A stretch of 13,646 bases of DNA from Pirellulales bacterium (GTDB lineage Bacteria > Planctomycetota > Planctomycetia > Pirellulales > JAICIG01): positions 1 through 13,646 of the forward strand of contig JAICIG010000202.1 of assembly GCA_025924495.1 (NCBI GenBank), written 5' to 3'. Under the pieces are notes generated by a model, which made no database searches, was not told where the DNA came from, and worked only from the letters and a program-made list of their open reading frames with translations. Made by a program: the position numbers and the translations under genes. Position 1 is the stretch's first letter, and each line of letters begins with the position of its first letter. Below, one piece after another: positions 12,013-13,646 of this stretch.

Positions 12013-13646
12013 TCAATCGACGTACAGAAACCTATTTGCACTCAACAGAGCCTGGCACCAACCGGCGAGGGCGAGTTGCTTTGCTTCGGTGTTGTTATCG
12101 GCCGGCGGGTTCTTCTGGAAGTGCTCGGCCTGGGCGGTGATGAATTCCACAGCGGCGGCCAACTCGTCAGGGCTCGGTTCGCTGGCAAACGCCAATCGCC
12201 AGGCGCGCTCGATTTGTGCCTTCAGATCGTTGCCGGCTTCTTTGCGCAAGCGATCGGCAAAGTAGCCGGCATGTGTGACGACGAACTCGCTATTCATCAA
12301 CATCAACGACTGTGGCGCCACCGTCGAGGTATTCCGGCGGTCGCAGTTTGGCTCCATGGCAGGCAAGTCGAAGGCGTCAAGCATCGCCAACGGCCGGCTG
12401 CGGCGCACTTGCACATACACGCTACGGCGAAACTCCTCGCCATTGAGCGGAATGACTTTATCGGGCCGGTTTTCGCCATTCAGGTTTTCGATGCCGACCA
12501 CGAACTGGCCGACTTCGTCTTCCATCACCGGCACGGGCGGCCCGTACATTTTATCGTTCAGCTTGCCGCTAACTGCGATGATCGCGTCGCGCACCACTTC
12601 CGCCTCCAGCCGCATGACGGGCATCCGCCCGTAAAGTCGATTATCGGGATCGATCGCATCGCGCTGAGTGTCGCGGCGAGAAGCTTGCCGGTAGGTGGTC
12701 GACGTCATCAGCAGCTTATGCAACCGCTTCAGCTTCCAGCCGCCCGACACGAAATCGCTGGCCAGCCAATCGAGCAGTTCGGGATGCGTTGGTCGCTCGC
12801 CGAGAAAACCGAAGTCGCCCGGCGTGGCCACGATTCCGCGTCCAAAGTGGTGCAGCCAAACCTGGTTGACCAACACGCGGGCCGTCAGCGGATGCGTTCC
12901 GTCGGTCAAACGTTTGGCGAAGGCCAAGCGGCGGCCGGTCGTGGGGACCGCTGGATCGTCGGGAGCGATCTCGGTCGGTCGCAGCTCCGAAAGCACAGAT
13001 AGTTCCGCTGGGGGCACTACTTGCTTCGGTTGACCGATGTCGCCGCGATAGAACACGTACGTTGCGGGAGCATGGCCGGGCGGTTCAGTTAACGCGTGGA
13101 CGAAATCTTCCACCGGCTTCGTGGCACGAATCGCCGCCGCCTTTTCCGCTCGCTCCTTGAGATCGGCCGCTGCCTTCGAGTCATATAGATAGAGCGATCC
13201 GGCCGTCACGTTCACGCTCGGATGGGCCTTAAGCAGTTCTCGTTGCTCCGGCGTGCGCTTTGCTTCCGGCGCGTCGTGGGCCGCCCGGACTGAATCGCGG
13301 ATCTCATCGGGAAGCTTGACCAGTTCCTTCTCATACGTCGCGGCTATGTATTCGTTGAGTTTTTGCGTCCTCTCGGCGTCGACCTTGGCGGCCTCCGCCT
13401 CAATCGCGGCCGCCTGCTGGCGGTTTGCATCGGTATAGAGCGACACTAGCCGAGCTTGCGGCGGACGCCAGCTCTTCCAGTCATAGGCCGGTTCGAAGAT
13501 CGCCCGCAATCGATAGTAATCAGCCTGCGGAATCGGATCGTAGCGATGGTTGTGACACTGGGCGCAACCGACGGTCAAACCCATCAGCGACGTCGAGACG
13601 GGGCGCACGCCGCGGTATCCCGACCTGCAACCGCTGCGGGTCGCCG
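12013..13646 (-). CDS. PSCyt1/PSD1 (DUF1549/DUF1553) protein, C-terminal part (cut by window edge)
   Basis: The frame is open to the right edge, giving the last 544 codons; the GTG at 13608 is internal, since the upstream codons continue as GYRGVRPVS. The protein shows the end of the DUF1549 (PSCyt1) domain with a cytochrome-like CxxCH motif (GCAQCHNHRYDP), followed by a charged, probably helical region rich in Ala, Glu and Lys. The DUF1553 (PSD1) domain follows, with TARVLVNQVWLHHFGRG, TPGDFGFLGERPTHPELLDW, GGWKLKRLHKLLMTSTTYRQ, RLEAEVVRDAI and the usual ending ALLSANRFLYVD. The missing N-terminus would normally carry the signal peptide and, often, a further cytochrome-like domain. CxxCH suggests covalent haem, though haem binding in this family is, to my knowledge, largely predicted. 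It is the upstream partner of the DUF1501 gene. Family call firm; function unknown. Confidence 0.93.
   Translation of the reverse strand, partial: ATRSGCRSGYRGVRPVSTSLMGLTVGCAQCHNHRYDPIPQADYYRLRAIFEPAYDWKSWRPPQARLVSLYTDANRQQAAAIEAEAAKVDAERTQKLNEYIAATYEKELVKLPDEIRDSVRAAHDAPEAKRTPEQRELLKAHPSVNVTAGSLYLYDSKAAADLKERAEKAAAIRATKPVEDFVHALTEPPGHAPATYVFYRGDIGQPKQVVPPAELSVLSELRPTEIAPDDPAVPTTGRRLAFAKRLTDGTHPLTARVLVNQVWLHHFGRGIVATPGDFGFLGERPTHPELLDWLASDFVSGGWKLKRLHKLLMTSTTYRQASRRDTQRDAIDPDNRLYGRMPVMRLEAEVVRDAIIAVSGKLNDKMYGPPVPVMEDEVGQFVVGIENLNGENRPDKVIPLNGEEFRRSVYVQVRRSRPLAMLDAFDLPAMEPNCDRRNTSTVAPQSLMLMNSEFVVTHAGYFADRLRKEAGNDLKAQIERAWRLAFASEPSPDELAAAVEFITAQAEHFQKNPPADNNTEAKQLALAGWCQALLSANRFLYVD

Noticed and set aside
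11974..13002. Long plus-strand open frame (342 codons)
   Set aside because: It is antisense to the PSCyt1/PSD1 gene, which has unmistakable family motifs; the His/Arg-rich plus-strand product looks like a shadow.
13606..13608. GTG at 13608 as the real start of the PSCyt1/PSD1 gene
   Set aside because: The frame remains open to the window edge and the upstream codons fit the family; the protein would otherwise lack most of the DUF1549 domain.
1..13646. CRISPR array, tRNA, insertion sequence or phage-defence operon
   Set aside because: I read for regular spaced repeats, tRNA-like cloverleaf ends, transposase motifs and known defence domains and found none that I can support.

Overview
The window looks like chromosomal DNA of a planctomycete, most likely from the Pirellulales side of the phylum. 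This rests on family content: two DUF1501 proteins, a PSCyt1/PSD1 (DUF1549/DUF1553) protein beside one of them, a DUF1570 protein, and large exported proteins with few relatives outside that group. The DNA is GC-rich and gene-dense. I see no tRNA, rRNA, CRISPR array, transposase or phage gene.

Layout from left to right. A DUF1501 gene, cut by the left edge, lies downstream of a malate/L-lactate dehydrogenase family gene; both are on the minus strand. A 301-base gap then separates the dehydrogenase from the only confident plus-strand gene, which encodes a membrane VWA protein with an FHA-like domain and a proline-rich tail. It converges on the next block across about 480 bases, which contain two hairpins and a possible frameshifted small gene.

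From 4211 to the right edge every gene is on the minus strand. In transcription order (right to left) they are: a PSCyt1/PSD1 protein cut by the right edge, its DUF1501 partner, a small lipoprotein, a DUF1570 HExxH protein, a zinc-ribbon/membrane/prenyltransferase-like barrel protein, and a secreted protein built from repeated secretin-N-like modules. Gaps of about 100 to 250 bases mean these are probably several transcripts rather than one tight operon.

Function. The PSCyt1/PSD1 plus DUF1501 pair is a recurrent planctomycete arrangement, generally thought to act outside the cytoplasm, with unsettled biochemistry. The central genes (VWA, secretin-N-like, barrel, DUF1570, lipoprotein) all carry export or membrane signals, so an envelope-related neighbourhood is a reasonable inference, but nothing here proves that they work together. 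I did not find a clear defence or mobile system. The most unusual items are the internally duplicated 584-residue protein, the VWA/multi-helix/FHA-like architecture, and a lipoprotein gene whose best start position is an ATC codon.
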